Source: Planctomycetota bacterium (GTDB lineage Bacteria > Planctomycetota > Phycisphaerae > WQYP01). Taken from it: a stretch of DNA of 36,256 nt. The notes beneath the pieces were generated by a model. It did no database searches. It saw only the letters and a program-made list of their open reading frames with translations, and was not told the origin of the DNA. Shown one piece after another: positions 23,320-32,329 of the stretch. The translations under genes were made by a program, and so were the position numbers. Position 1 is the stretch's first letter. The number at the start of each line of letters is the position of its first letter. The stretch spans positions 1 to 36,256 of the forward strand of contig JAKAEB010000038.1 of the NCBI GenBank assembly GCA_021818445.1. The letters are read 5' to 3'.

Positions 23320-24225
23320 ATGCCGTCATATCCGCCATTGAGTAAGCCCAGCCGCAGGCAGCTCGGTGCCCAGTTCTGGCCGCGGGTGGTGATCATCAGT
23401 GTGGCATTCCTGATGGCTGGAGCAAAACCCCGGGCGGCTCAAAGTGTTTTACTGGTTTATCATGCCCCGCCCGCAGTCGCAGTTTACAATTCAGTTAAGG
23501 TTCTAAAGTCGCAGCGTGGCAGCTATTTTCAGGTGTGCGGCTTTTCGCATGGCTACTGCGGCCTGCAGGAATTGACCAACGGCCGCCATGTTATTATTTT
23601 TTCCATATGGAACCCGGTCCCTGCGATCCATCACAAGGCGGTCAGGCCGGGCGACTGGGTGCGGGTGCTGTACGCAGCACCAGGGGGGCACCCCGGGCGG
23701 TTTGGTGGTGAAGGTACTGGTGAACATATATTATTCCCTTATCGCTGGCACGTGGGACGTGCTTACCACATCGCCATCAGATCACGCAGAATCGGCCAAC
23801 GCACGGCCTACGGTCTATGGATTTACCGCTCGCGGAAAAAGCGTTGGATGCATCTGGCCACATTCAGTACATTGGCGGGAAAGCCGTTGGGCATAATCAG
23901 CGGCGAAGGGAGCGGTTATTATTCATTCATTGAAGATTTTCGTCGTAATACCGCTAGCGCCAAAGAGGTGCGGCAGGCAATCTTTGGCCCCATGTGGATC
24001 AGCCGCGGCCATAATAAGTGGGTTGAATTGACACGGGCTGCATTTGAGTCCTCGCATGCGCCGTGGGAAGCGCGGGGTCATATCGCCGGGGTGGTGATGG
24101 GAAGCCGCATCCGTCTGACAACTGGCGGTGCGACGCGAGAAAACACTGCAGTCGGAAAGATGCTCAAACTTAAACGCCTCTCCCGGCGTGTACCGTCATG
24201 TCTCAAACGCCTCCCTCCGTGGTGA
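23320..24225 (+). CDS. Exported DUF3472-domain protein
   Basis: The 301-residue protein begins with a basic stretch and a hydrophobic segment (about 20-35, 'PRVVIISVAFLMAGAKP'), a signal peptide or anchor. The DUF3472 domain is recognised by 'YFQVCGFSHGYCGLQEL' and 'GRHVIIFSIWNP', then 'GRFGGEGTGEHILFPYRW' and 'VGRAYHIAIRS'. DUF3472 proteins are secreted, beta-rich and often found in planctomycetes and Bacteroidetes, with suspected carbohydrate-related roles. The C-terminal part ('MWISRGHNKWVELTRAAF') is less conserved. AAAAGAG lies before the ATG. No neighbour suggests a partner. Confidence 0.8.
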   Translation: MPSYPPLSKPSRRQLGAQFWPRVVIISVAFLMAGAKPRAAQSVLLVYHAPPAVAVYNSVKVLKSQRGSYFQVCGFSHGYCGLQELTNGRHVIIFSIWNPVPAIHHKAVRPGDWVRVLYAAPGGHPGRFGGEGTGEHILFPYRWHVGRAYHIAIRSRRIGQRTAYGLWIYRSRKKRWMHLATFSTLAGKPLGIISGEGSGYYSFIEDFRRNTASAKEVRQAIFGPMWISRGHNKWVELTRAAFESSHAPWEARGHIAGVVMGSRIRLTTGGATRENTAVGKMLKLKRLSRRVPSCLKRLPPW

Positions 24226-24617
24226 TTAAGTTCCCAACTCAGGTGCCGTGAATTAAGCGCCAATTTGCCCGGGTGATTGGGGCACTTCAATGGTGTGGAT
24301 GGTGCCGTAAAAGTTTGCCAGTCATCTGGAGGTGATAGATACAGGAGGTCAGCGCGTAGTCAACATCGGTGGGGGACGAAATTGGTCTTCCTTCAGCTTG
24401 AAAGGTCGGCTGTCGGTGCCCTGCGGGCTGGTGCCATACCCATCGGGCCGGAGCGTTCCGCGTCTGCATTCTCGCAGTCTATTTTCCTCGGTTTGCATCC
24501 ACTTTTGCGCAGGCGGCGTTGGCGATAAACTCCGTTGGGCAGCGTGCGGGCGTCAACAACCAGTAGTCATTATGCCCGTCTATATTTTGCAGGCGTCTTA
24601 TCAAGGAGGTTCACTAT
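24226..24617. other. Intergenic region before the zinc-ribbon gene
   Basis: No convincing gene. On the minus strand 24495-24349 is a protein-like open stretch ('YGTSPQGTDSRPFKLKEDQF') without a start codon in view. It might be a fragment of an old gene, perhaps a pseudopilin-like one, but I cannot support an assignment. The upstream region of the next gene occupies the last part. Confidence 0.35.
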
Positions 24618-25055
24618 ATGAATGCGCTGCAATGTGCGTATTGCGGTACCGCCTTTCCCACGGGTGCCAGCCTTCCGCCAACTGAAATGAACTGCCAAGG
24701 TTGCGGCGCTCCATTCGCGCCCGGCACCACGATGCCGCCAATGGTCGCCCCCGGTACTTATCGCGGGGGCTCCCTACAGCAAGCGTCGCGGGGCGGTTCC
24801 GCCGGGGGCATTCTGGCCTATGTGTTTTTATTTGTCATTGCGATATGTTCCCTCGGCCTGTTTTTAATGCTGAATCATCATCAGCCAGGTGCGCCCTTCT
24901 TTGGTATCAGGGAAACCCGCACATCGACCGGGTGGAAATTTACCAAACCTGATGGAACCATATTTGAGATAAACAATCCGAAGTTGAGCGCCAGCGAAGC
25001 GCAGGATATGGCCAACGCCTTGGAGCATCAATCGACCGGTGCGGGTAATCATTAG
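24618..25055 (+). CDS. Small membrane protein with an N-terminal zinc ribbon
   Basis: I do not recognise a named family. The 145-residue protein has two CxxC pairs, Cys6/Cys9 ('CAYCG') and Cys26/Cys29 ('CQGCG'), spaced as a zinc ribbon, then a Pro/Gly-rich linker. One membrane span follows at about 63-86 ('ILAYVFLFVIAICSLGLFLML' region), and the C-terminal domain has 'GWKFTKPDGTIFEINNPK'. The ribbon is therefore probably cytoplasmic. AAGGAGG at 24604-24610 fixes the ATG. It lies 84 bases before the YmdB-like gene on the same strand. Confidence 0.8.
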   Translation: MNALQCAYCGTAFPTGASLPPTEMNCQGCGAPFAPGTTMPPMVAPGTYRGGSLQQASRGGSAGGILAYVFLFVIAICSLGLFLMLNHHQPGAPFFGIRETRTSTGWKFTKPDGTIFEINNPKLSASEAQDMANALEHQSTGAGNH

Positions 25056-25139
25056 CAATTTCGCATGCCGATCGCCTTGACGCCCCCAACTTGGCGGTTA
25101 GACTGCAGTGATTGGTTCGTGTCGGCAAAGTCGGGTGAA

Positions 25140-25976
25140 ATGGCGATCAAAATCTTATGTATTGGTGATATTGTCGGTAAACCGGGTCGGCATGTGGTAA
25201 TGGAGCGGCTCGGTCAGGTCGTTAAAGAGCATCAGATTGATCTGGTCATAGCCAACGCCGAAAATGCCGCCGCCGGCTCGGGCCTGACGCCTCCCATGTT
25301 TGAAAAATTGCGCAGTTACGGTGTACACGTCTGCACCATGGGCGATCACACCTACCGTCGGCGTGAATTGCTTCCCCTCTTGGAATCTTCCGATCGATTG
25401 ATTCGCCCGGCCAATTTTGCCCCCGAGGCTGTGGGAAAAGGTTACGCCATCGCCAAAACCGCATCAGATGTCAGTGTGGCGGTTATTCAGGTGATGGGTC
25501 GCACCAATATGTCGCCACACTTGGATTGCCCGTTTCATGCCGTTGATCGTATCCTTGCCGAGTTGCCCCGGGACGTGAAGGTGCGGGTGGTGGATTTTCA
25601 TGCCGAGGTAAGCAGTGAAAAAATTGCCATGGGCTGGCACCTCGATGGCCGGGTAAGTTTGAATTTTGGTACGCACACCCACACACCTACAGCCGATGCA
25701 AGGGTACTGCCGGGCGGTACGGCGTTTGTATCTGATCTTGGCATGACCGGGCCGTATGACAGCATTTTGGGCCGACGCAAAGATGTGGTGCTCAAGCATC
25801 TTATTACCGGCATGCATATGTTTTTTGATGTCGCAACAGGCGACCCACGCATGTGCGGCATCATTGCTGAAATTGACGAGCAAACCGGCAAAGCGTTGAG
25901 TATCGTCCGCTGCGATGTGGCCGGCACCCAGCGCGTGGATGCCTACGATGCCGATGACGCCAAAGGAAAAAATTAA
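25140..25976 (+). CDS. ymdB: YmdB-family metallophosphoesterase (TIGR00282)
   Basis: The 278-residue protein belongs to the YmdB family, whose Bacillus member hydrolyses 2',3'-cyclic AMP and affects biofilm and sporulation decisions. The dimetal site reads 'CIGDIVGKPGR' (Asp10), 'ANAENAAAGSGLT' (Glu41, Asn42), 'TMGDHTYRRRE' (Asp69, His70), 'VDFHAEVSSEK' and 'THTHTPTADARVLPGG'. The usual motif is Gly-Asn-His; here the Asn is Asp69. The ATG at 25140 is chosen because homology starts there, although the longer frame from 25065 is open; ribosome-binding sequence is weak. The gene is likely co-transcribed with the zinc-ribbon gene. Confidence 0.92.
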   Translation: MAIKILCIGDIVGKPGRHVVMERLGQVVKEHQIDLVIANAENAAAGSGLTPPMFEKLRSYGVHVCTMGDHTYRRRELLPLLESSDRLIRPANFAPEAVGKGYAIAKTASDVSVAVIQVMGRTNMSPHLDCPFHAVDRILAELPRDVKVRVVDFHAEVSSEKIAMGWHLDGRVSLNFGTHTHTPTADARVLPGGTAFVSDLGMTGPYDSILGRRKDVVLKHLITGMHMFFDVATGDPRMCGIIAEIDEQTGKALSIVRCDVAGTQRVDAYDADDAKGKN

Positions 25977-26073
25977 ACATAAGCCATGGTAATGCTGTAA
26001 CTTAAGGCTCACAGATTGAGGCCGATGCCCGGCCTGTTCCGATGGCCTTATGTCCACGTGGTTTTGATATATT

Positions 26074-26079
26074 TATAAT
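26074..26079 (+). promoter_or_regulatory. Candidate -10 element of the DEAD-box gene
   Basis: TATAAT in the stretch 'GATATATTTATAATTTTGC', 34 bases before the TTG start. No good -35 hexamer is seen. Confidence 0.45.
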
Positions 26080-26113
26080 TTTGCAATACGATAGCACGTT
26101 AGGAGAACATTTT

Positions 26114-27448
26114 TTGACACATTCCCCCGAATTACCCATCCCAGTTGCATTTGAGAAGCTTGGTGTAGAGCACGCCATCCTGCGCGCCTTGGCCGAAATA
26201 CGTTTTGTAGAACCATCGGAAATACAAAGCCGCATGATTCCACCCGTGTTGGCGGGACGCGATGTGCTCGGGCAGGCCCGTACGGGTACAGGCAAGACCG
26301 CCGCTTTCGGATTGCCGCTGCTGCAAAAGCTGGACGCCACTGGCGGTTTTCAGGTGCTCATTGTAGTGCCCACCCGCGAATTGGCCGTGCAGGTGGAAGG
26401 TGAGATGGTACGCTTTGCCAGGCACAAACACACCCGTATCGCCTGTGTCTATGGGGGGCGCAAATTACTCCACGACGAAAAGGCGATGGAACGCCAACCC
26501 CACGTCATTGTCGGCACGCCGGGGCGCATATTAGATTTATACGATCGGCGGCTGCTGCCACTGGATCGTGTGCGGCATCTGGTTTTTGATGAAGTAGACC
26601 GCATGTTTGACATCGGCTTTCGGGATGACGTCCGGAAAATCATCAACGCCTGCCGAAGCCAGCCGCAGATGATATTTGTCTCGGCCACCATCTCAGATGA
26701 GATTAACCGGATGGTGCAGCAGCACATGCGAAATCCGGAGACGATATTCACCGCAAAACCTGAAGACACTCAAACTAATGCCCGCGCTCAGCAATATTAC
26801 GCCGCGGTAAATCCGTGGGATAAATTGCGGGCGCTCAAGCTGTTGCTGACGGCTGAAAAGCCCGGTCTGGCGATTATCTTCTGCCGCACCAAGCGTACCG
26901 TCGACAAAGTGGCCAATGCACTGAATGAACGCGGGTTCAACGCGTCGGCCATCCACGGTGATCTGATGCAAAACAAGCGGGAACGCGTGATGCGTGGCTT
27001 CAGACATGGGAAAATTAATATTCTCGTGGCGACTGATCTGGCCAGCCGCGGCATTGATGTTCATGAAATTACTCATGTCATTAATTATGACGTCCCGGAA
27101 GACCCGGAAGTATATGTCCACCGCGTTGGCCGCACGGCCCGGATGGGTGCGGGAGGCAAGGCGTATACGTTTGTCGCCAATGGGCAGGGGCAAATGCAGA
27201 CGGAGATTGAAAAGCTCACCAACGTATTGTTGGAACCGGCGCAGATTCCCGGCTTTACTCCCAGCCCCGAACCGAACCGCCGGCCCGATCAACATGGTAA
27301 TGGGGGGCGGTCGTCCCCAGCGGGGGGGCAGCATCGAAGTGGGGCGGCAACGGAAGGTTATGCCCCCACGTCATTTGAGTCTTCTCCGACGGCACCCGCC
27401 GCTCCCCGGCCCATTCACGGGCGTTTTCCCACCCGCCGGCGACGATAG
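26114..27448 (+). CDS. DEAD-box RNA helicase with a DEVD Walker B motif
   Basis: The 444-residue protein has the full helicase core: Q-motif near Phe31-Gln38, ARTGTGKT (55-62), 'PTREL', 'GTPGR', then DEVD (159-162) in place of DEAD, 'SAT' (190-192), 'IFCRTK', 'LVATDLASRGID' and 'HRVGRTAR'. It unwinds or remodels RNA, as in ribosome assembly or mRNA decay. The last 60 or so residues are low-complexity, rich in Pro, Gly, Ser and Arg, ending 'RFPTRRRR', and probably bind RNA. TTG at 26114 is the start, since AGGAG lies eight bases upstream; the ATG at 26042 is in the likely leader. The Val in DEVD is a tolerated variant. Confidence 0.93.
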   Translation: MTHSPELPIPVAFEKLGVEHAILRALAEIRFVEPSEIQSRMIPPVLAGRDVLGQARTGTGKTAAFGLPLLQKLDATGGFQVLIVVPTRELAVQVEGEMVRFARHKHTRIACVYGGRKLLHDEKAMERQPHVIVGTPGRILDLYDRRLLPLDRVRHLVFDEVDRMFDIGFRDDVRKIINACRSQPQMIFVSATISDEINRMVQQHMRNPETIFTAKPEDTQTNARAQQYYAAVNPWDKLRALKLLLTAEKPGLAIIFCRTKRTVDKVANALNERGFNASAIHGDLMQNKRERVMRGFRHGKINILVATDLASRGIDVHEITHVINYDVPEDPEVYVHRVGRTARMGAGGKAYTFVANGQGQMQTEIEKLTNVLLEPAQIPGFTPSPEPNRRPDQHGNGGRSSPAGGQHRSGAATEGYAPTSFESSPTAPAAPRPIHGRFPTRRRR

Positions 27449-27570
27449 GCGGCTTGCCATACAAATTTTGGGCATTTGCGTGCACAATACCTGTCGAATG
27501 AGTGCGTCGGCGGTTCAGGCCGTGGCTATCGTAGGCCCCTTATACCGCTGATTAAACGTAATGGGCCGAT

Positions 27571-28869
27571 ATGCAGCACATAAAAATTGGTGTCGGGCTT
27601 TTAGGATGCGGAACCGTTGGCGGCGGCGTTGCTGATGTTTTATTGCGGCAGGCTGATCACCTGGAAAAACGCTCGGGCATCCGTCTGGAACTAAAAAAAG
27701 TATTGGTTCGCGATATGACCAAACCGCGGTCGATCCCCGCATCGCTTATCACCACCCGTCCGGAAGACATCATTGACAATCGTGATGTGCAGGTCGTTGC
27801 AGAGTTGGTCGGCGGTCTTGAACCAGCCGGTGAATGGATACTGCGATCCCTGAAAAACGGTAAGCGCGTGGTTACGGCGAATAAATATCTGCTGGCTCAT
27901 CGGGGGGGCGAAATTTTCTCTGCCGCTGCCGATGCCCGATCATGTGTCTGCTTTGAGGCGTCATGCGGGGGGGCCATACCGATTGTGCTTGCATTGACCC
28001 GTGGCCTGCTGGCGAATGAAATTAACGCAGTTGTCGGCATCCTGAATGGCACATGCAACTACATCCTTTCGCAGATGACGCAGAACAATAAACCCTACGC
28101 CACCGCACTGGCCGAAGCGCAGCAGGCGGGTTTTGCCGAGGCAGATCCCCATATGGATGTATCCGGTCTGGATAGCGGCCACAAACTTGCGGTGCTGGCG
28201 TCTCTCGCCTTCGGGGCGGATATTCGTCCGGCTGATATTGATATTCAAGGCATAGCGAATCTTCAGGATGTTGACCTGTCCTACGCCAAAGAACTCGGCT
28301 ATGTGTGCAAATTATTAGCCATCGCCCAGCGGCAGGATGCGGGCGTATCACTGCGTGTTCACCCGGCGCTGGTATCAGTAGCCCATCCACTTGCTGGTGT
28401 AAATGGCTCGTACAATGCCGTCAGCGTAGACGGCAGCGTCGCCGGTCGGACAGTTTATTTCGGTCGCGGTGCTGGTGCCATGCCGACTGCCAGTGCGGTG
28501 CTCGCTGATATCCTGGAGGCCGCCATGGGGTCGACCGCACCCTTGTTCGCCAGTCATCCGCTGCTGAATAATCGTCGACCGATGAATGTTATTTCTCCGA
28601 CAGAGGTCAATACGCGGCATTATCTGCGTATCGCGGCGTTGGATAAGCCCGGCACCATCCACGAGATTACCGGCGTATTGGGCCGCCACCAGATCAGTAT
28701 TTCAGCGATGACGCAGCATGAATCCAAGGTTGGTGCTTATGTGCCGCTGGTCATCACTACCCATGAGGCCTTGGATGGTAGTATCGGTAAAGCCTTGGCG
28801 GAATTGAGTCAATTGTCATGTGTCAGCGGGGCACCGGCACATCTTCGCATATTGGATGATTATGAATAA
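27571..28869 (+). CDS. hom: Homoserine dehydrogenase
   Basis: The 432-residue enzyme reduces aspartate semialdehyde to homoserine with NAD(P)H, on the path to threonine and methionine. 'GLLGCGTVGGGVADVLL' at the N-terminus binds the dinucleotide. The catalytic core has 'VTANKYLLA', 'FEASCGGAIPIV', 'GILNGTCNYIL', 'GFAEADPHMDVSGLDSGHKL', which includes the catalytic Asp and Lys. A C-terminal ACT domain ('HYLRIAALDKPGTIHEIT') probably gives feedback control by threonine. The end overlaps the next gene by eight bases, so the two are translationally coupled. No aspartate kinase or threonine synthase lies nearby. Confidence 0.95.
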   Translation: MQHIKIGVGLLGCGTVGGGVADVLLRQADHLEKRSGIRLELKKVLVRDMTKPRSIPASLITTRPEDIIDNRDVQVVAELVGGLEPAGEWILRSLKNGKRVVTANKYLLAHRGGEIFSAAADARSCVCFEASCGGAIPIVLALTRGLLANEINAVVGILNGTCNYILSQMTQNNKPYATALAEAQQAGFAEADPHMDVSGLDSGHKLAVLASLAFGADIRPADIDIQGIANLQDVDLSYAKELGYVCKLLAIAQRQDAGVSLRVHPALVSVAHPLAGVNGSYNAVSVDGSVAGRTVYFGRGAGAMPTASAVLADILEAAMGSTAPLFASHPLLNNRRPMNVISPTEVNTRHYLRIAALDKPGTIHEITGVLGRHQISISAMTQHESKVGAYVPLVITTHEALDGSIGKALAELSQLSCVSGAPAHLRILDDYE

Positions 28870-30106
28870 AAACCCACCCAAACCGAAATTTGTCATTGTC
28901 ATTCCCGATGGGGCGGCAGATTCCCCCATCGAAGAATTGGGCGATAAAACACCGCTGGAGGTGGCCAGCAAACCATTTATGGATGAGGTGGCACTCACCG
29001 GTCGCATAGGCACCGTTCGCACAACTCCCGAAAAATTTCTGCCGGGCAGTGATGTCTGTACTCTGTCTCTGCTGGGGTATGACCCGGCTAAATATCATCC
29101 CGGTCGGGCACCGCTTGAAGCCGCCGCCATGGGGCTTAAATTGAATCCGGATCAATGGGTGTTTCGCTGCAATTTTGTCACCGTCGTCGATGGCAAAATG
29201 GTTGATCATTCCGCCGGGCATCTCAAAGATGCCGAGGCCAGAGAACTGATTGCCGCTCTGGAATCACGGGTTTTAAACACCGATCGCTTTGCAGACATTA
29301 AACTCCATCCGGGAGTCAGTTACCGCAATTTGATGACCATCGGCGGCACGGATTTTGGCCGCATTAAAACCACTCCTCCGCACGACATCCCCGATCAGCC
29401 GGTCGCACCATACCTGCCTCGCGGCCCCGAGAGCCGTATTCTGCTGGACCTGATGACGGAAGCCAGGCACGTTTTGCAAACGCACGACGTCAATTCGGTG
29501 CGCACTCAATTCGGCGAAAAGCCGGCCACCGATATCTGGCTTTGGGGGCAGGGAAAGGCCGCATCGCTGCCAAGTTTTGAACAGCGCTTCGGTATTTACG
29601 GGGCGATGCTGACATCGGTAGACCTGCTGCGCGGCATTGCCAACCTGCTCGGGTGGCGCAATGTTGACGTTCCGGGTATGACCAGCTACCACGATAATGA
29701 TTATGCAGCGCAGGGACGCTACACCGTTCAGGCACTGGATGAATTTGACATTGTCTGCACCCACATCGAGGCACCGGACGAGGCGAGCCACCAGTCTGAT
29801 TATGTCACCAAAATCGCTGCCATTGAGGCCATCGACAAGCATATCGTCGGCCCGGTATTACAGAAACTCCGCACGTTTGAACGCTGGCGGATATTAGTTA
29901 TGCCCGATCACGCCACCGAATGTATCACCCGCAAGCACCACGATGCACGGGTGCCGTTTGCCATGGCCGGGGCGCAGCGTAAAGGTGCTCTGCCCCGTCC
30001 GTATACAGAGAAGGCCGCACGCGAAAGCGACCTGCATGTGGAGCACGGCCACGAATTGATGGATTATTTTTTAAGCGGGCTGGCCGGCCCGCATCTGGTT
30101 CGCTGA
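28862..30106 (+). CDS. ApgM-like phosphomutase family enzyme, probable homoserine kinase
   Basis: The 414-residue protein belongs to the archaeal-type cofactor-independent phosphoglycerate mutase family of the alkaline-phosphatase fold. 'VIVIPDGAADSPIEELG' holds the first metal ligand, Ser63 in 'LPGSDVCTLSLLGYDP' matches the phospho-serine and 'VMPDHAT' and 'HGHELMDYFLSG' complete the metal site. A branch of this family (TIGR02535) was proposed to be homoserine kinase because it sits beside threonine-pathway genes. Here it overlaps hom by eight bases, which supports that role over glycolysis. The start is the ATG at 28862; the frame extends further upstream inside hom but homology does not. 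Confidence 0.85.
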   Translation: MNKNPPKPKFVIVIPDGAADSPIEELGDKTPLEVASKPFMDEVALTGRIGTVRTTPEKFLPGSDVCTLSLLGYDPAKYHPGRAPLEAAAMGLKLNPDQWVFRCNFVTVVDGKMVDHSAGHLKDAEARELIAALESRVLNTDRFADIKLHPGVSYRNLMTIGGTDFGRIKTTPPHDIPDQPVAPYLPRGPESRILLDLMTEARHVLQTHDVNSVRTQFGEKPATDIWLWGQGKAASLPSFEQRFGIYGAMLTSVDLLRGIANLLGWRNVDVPGMTSYHDNDYAAQGRYTVQALDEFDIVCTHIEAPDEASHQSDYVTKIAAIEAIDKHIVGPVLQKLRTFERWRILVMPDHATECITRKHHDARVPFAMAGAQRKGALPRPYTEKAARESDLHVEHGHELMDYFLSGLAGPHLVR

Positions 30107-30253
30107 CCCGCCCCGGCTGCTCGGCTGGCCGAATGCACGAATGGTTACAGCATGCCCGCCGATAGAATGCAGCTATACGAAAGTTCAATGCGGTGGCCCA
30201 GGGCGTGGCCCACCACCAACCAAACCTACGGGGCAGGAACCGCGTATCGATAC

Positions 30254-30259
30254 TATAAT
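30254..30259 (+). promoter_or_regulatory. Candidate -10 element before the small membrane-protein gene
   Basis: TATAAT, 19 bases before the GTG at 30279. No clear -35. Confidence 0.35.
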
Positions 30260-30278
30260 CCCGTGGCTGGAGTAGGCG

Positions 30279-30800
30279 GTGAAAAAATTGGCTGAAGATA
30301 AACCAATGGAATCCGGGCATAGCACTGCCCAAGGCGAAGGGGCCCGCAAGGGCAGCCCGCTGTGGGCCAAAGCGGTTTTATCCCTTTGGGTGCTTTTGAC
30401 CGGTCTGTGGCTGGTAAGTGTCGTCGCACCTTGGCAAATCAGCGTGCAGACCTCCGCCTTTCGCACGCATCTCTACCTGATAAAGGGTACCCTTTATTGG
30501 CAGCACGAATTGATTCACCATGCCCACGCCCGATCATCAATTAAAGTTGGCTTGCTGCCCTACGCCCATCTGCTGGCCCCGGCCACGCGGCTGTTGATCG
30601 TCACCAATGGCGTCGGCGCGGTGGGTGGCGGCGTAGTGGGCCTTCGCGGTTTGGTCTATTCTTGGAACCCGCTGGCAGGAACGGGCTTATGGGCTTCTCC
30701 GCTGGTGCTCGGGTTGGTACTCATTGGGCCTCTCGCTTGGTGGTGTGCGCGCCGAATCGGCCGGCGCAAGCCATCTTCCCCCAGTGTGCGCACCGCCTGA
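30279..30800 (+). CDS. Small membrane protein of unknown function
   Basis: The 173-residue protein is not recognised. It has a polar N-terminus, a hydrophobic segment at about 31-48 ('AVLSLWVLLTGLWLVSVVAP'), a region of strand-like sequence with 'GTLYWQHELIHHAHA', a Gly/Val-rich part, and a second membrane segment near 140-156 ('LVLGLVLIGPLAWWCARR'). The GTG start has GGAG six bases upstream and a TATAAT before that. The last 145 bases overlap, in the opposite direction, the end of the glycosyltransferase-like membrane protein. Planctomycetes have many small proteins of this shape with extracellular middles; nothing more can be said. Confidence 0.65.
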   Translation: MKKLAEDKPMESGHSTAQGEGARKGSPLWAKAVLSLWVLLTGLWLVSVVAPWQISVQTSAFRTHLYLIKGTLYWQHELIHHAHARSSIKVGLLPYAHLLAPATRLLIVTNGVGAVGGGVVGLRGLVYSWNPLAGTGLWASPLVLGLVLIGPLAWWCARRIGRRKPSSPSVRTA

Positions 30801-32329
30801 CGCCTCACCCATACCGACATTTCCTTTCCTTGCCACAGCGGTACAAACTTCCGTTTGTAATTGGCGAAAATTGGCTGATGCCACAATCCTTTGGCTCCGT
30901 ACCCACGCCATGTGACCACAAACAATGCCCGATCGGTTGCGCTCGCTACCCGCAGCAATTCCGGCCGCGTGATAATGCCTGGCTCAGGAAACCAACTTGA
31001 TGGCATATACATGCCGGGTGCCATCCACGGCAGGAATCCGTTCGAAAGTACCAATGTTGGCTCGTCATGTGTCAGACGCACCACATGCTTCCACTCCCGC
31101 GCCTGCCAGCGGTAGGCCCAAAGCCCTCCCGTCTCCCGATCACGTACCTTAATGAACCAGCCTGTGGCGGCAACAACCGCATTGGTAGCCTGCGCCAGGA
31201 CGGCAAATGCACACAAGGCCGTTATCCATCGCTTCGATATGATATCCATGGTTAGCAGACCGGCCATGAACAGCACCGGCATGTAACTGTAATACTCCCA
31301 TGAATGCCGCCATCCATAAAAACCGAATACAAACGCCAATTGCATCACACCCAGACAGGAGATGGTTTCGATACGCGCCCCGGGCAATTGAAACCGGAAC
31401 CTTGCCAGCAGGTGGGGCAATCGCCACAGGATCATGACCAGCATGGCCAGCCATATTCCAGCGGGCGTAATAAAGTAATAAATGAAATCGTGATATTCCG
31501 GCGACCAGAATTTCTGTCCGCGTCCAAACAGAAACCCAAAGTGCGTATCGGTATAAGTCCGTAAACCGGTAATGGGCACGATCGTCAGCATTAGCGACCG
31601 CACGCCGAACTGCCATATGCATCCGCCCGCCAGCACAAGTCCGCCAACGATGGATGGCCAAATCTGCCTCCATAAATAGCCGATGGACTCACGTTGCTGG
31701 ACGTAATCCCAAAATATTAAAATTAAAAGCACAAGACCGTAAACATAACCCATCGATGGTTTGACAAATAAGCACACGGTGCAAAGCAGCAACGAAACAC
31801 GCCGCTTACCGCTGGCCTGCATGGCAATTGCCCATAAAAGCAGCGTGGCCTCCAGTGGATGAGTTAAAGTCAGGTAGGTCGGCATGACTGCAATCGGTAA
31901 AGCGCATAAGAGCCAGATAATGGCCTTTCGATTCGCCTCAATGGCCCGCATGAAGACCGTCATGGCACCAGCCATCATAATCTCGAGGCATGTGGTGGTA
32001 AGGATAAAACCTGCCGGAGTACGACCAAATATTTTCAACCCCCAATGGGCGAATATCAGGCTTGCCAACCCGTGCGTATAACCGAAGTCAATACCCGGCC
32101 GCAGTCCGGCCGAAATCAGCACATCTCCCTTGAAGGCGGTGCCGGGATCAAAAAAAGCAAAAAGTGACCAATCGGCAATCTTGGGCAACTCAAAAATCTG
32201 CACCAGAACCAAAATGCTGGCAATCGTAAAAAAAAGTTTCCATACCGGGACCTGAAATCCTTCCGTGCTGCGAATGCCGTGACGCGGTATTTGTTTGTCT
32301 TTCTGCGATGGCCCGGCTGAAATTTCCAT
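30656..32329 (-). CDS. Multi-pass membrane protein, possible GT-C glycosyltransferase
   Basis: The 557-residue protein has about ten hydrophobic segments, the first at 28-46. Between helices 1 and 2 'LFAFFDPGTAFKGDVLI' is a periplasmic loop with acidic residues, as in GT-C dolichol- or undecaprenol-phosphate-sugar transferases, and 'RPGIDFGYTHGLAS' follows. The C-terminal soluble part has 'LVLSNGFLPWMAPGM' and 'RALFVVTWRGYGAKGLW'. Sequence likeness to a named family is weak, so the call rests on topology. The last 50 residues or so are Arg/Pro/Ser-rich and lie where the gene overlaps the convergent one, suggesting the reading frame has run past an older stop. Confidence 0.7.
   Translation of the reverse strand: MEISAGPSQKDKQIPRHGIRSTEGFQVPVWKLFFTIASILVLVQIFELPKIADWSLFAFFDPGTAFKGDVLISAGLRPGIDFGYTHGLASLIFAHWGLKIFGRTPAGFILTTTCLEIMMAGAMTVFMRAIEANRKAIIWLLCALPIAVMPTYLTLTHPLEATLLLWAIAMQASGKRRVSLLLCTVCLFVKPSMGYVYGLVLLILIFWDYVQQRESIGYLWRQIWPSIVGGLVLAGGCIWQFGVRSLMLTIVPITGLRTYTDTHFGFLFGRGQKFWSPEYHDFIYYFITPAGIWLAMLVMILWRLPHLLARFRFQLPGARIETISCLGVMQLAFVFGFYGWRHSWEYYSYMPVLFMAGLLTMDIISKRWITALCAFAVLAQATNAVVAATGWFIKVRDRETGGLWAYRWQAREWKHVVRLTHDEPTLVLSNGFLPWMAPGMYMPSSWFPEPGIITRPELLRVASATDRALFVVTWRGYGAKGLWHQPIFANYKRKFVPLWQGKEMSVWVRRQAVRTLGEDGLRRPIRRAHHQARGPMSTNPSTSGEAHKPVPASGFQE

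Noticed and set aside
26042..26113. Extended N-terminus of the DEAD-box helicase
   Set aside because: The TATAAT at 26074 and the AGGAG at 26101 lie inside it, so it is leader and promoter sequence.
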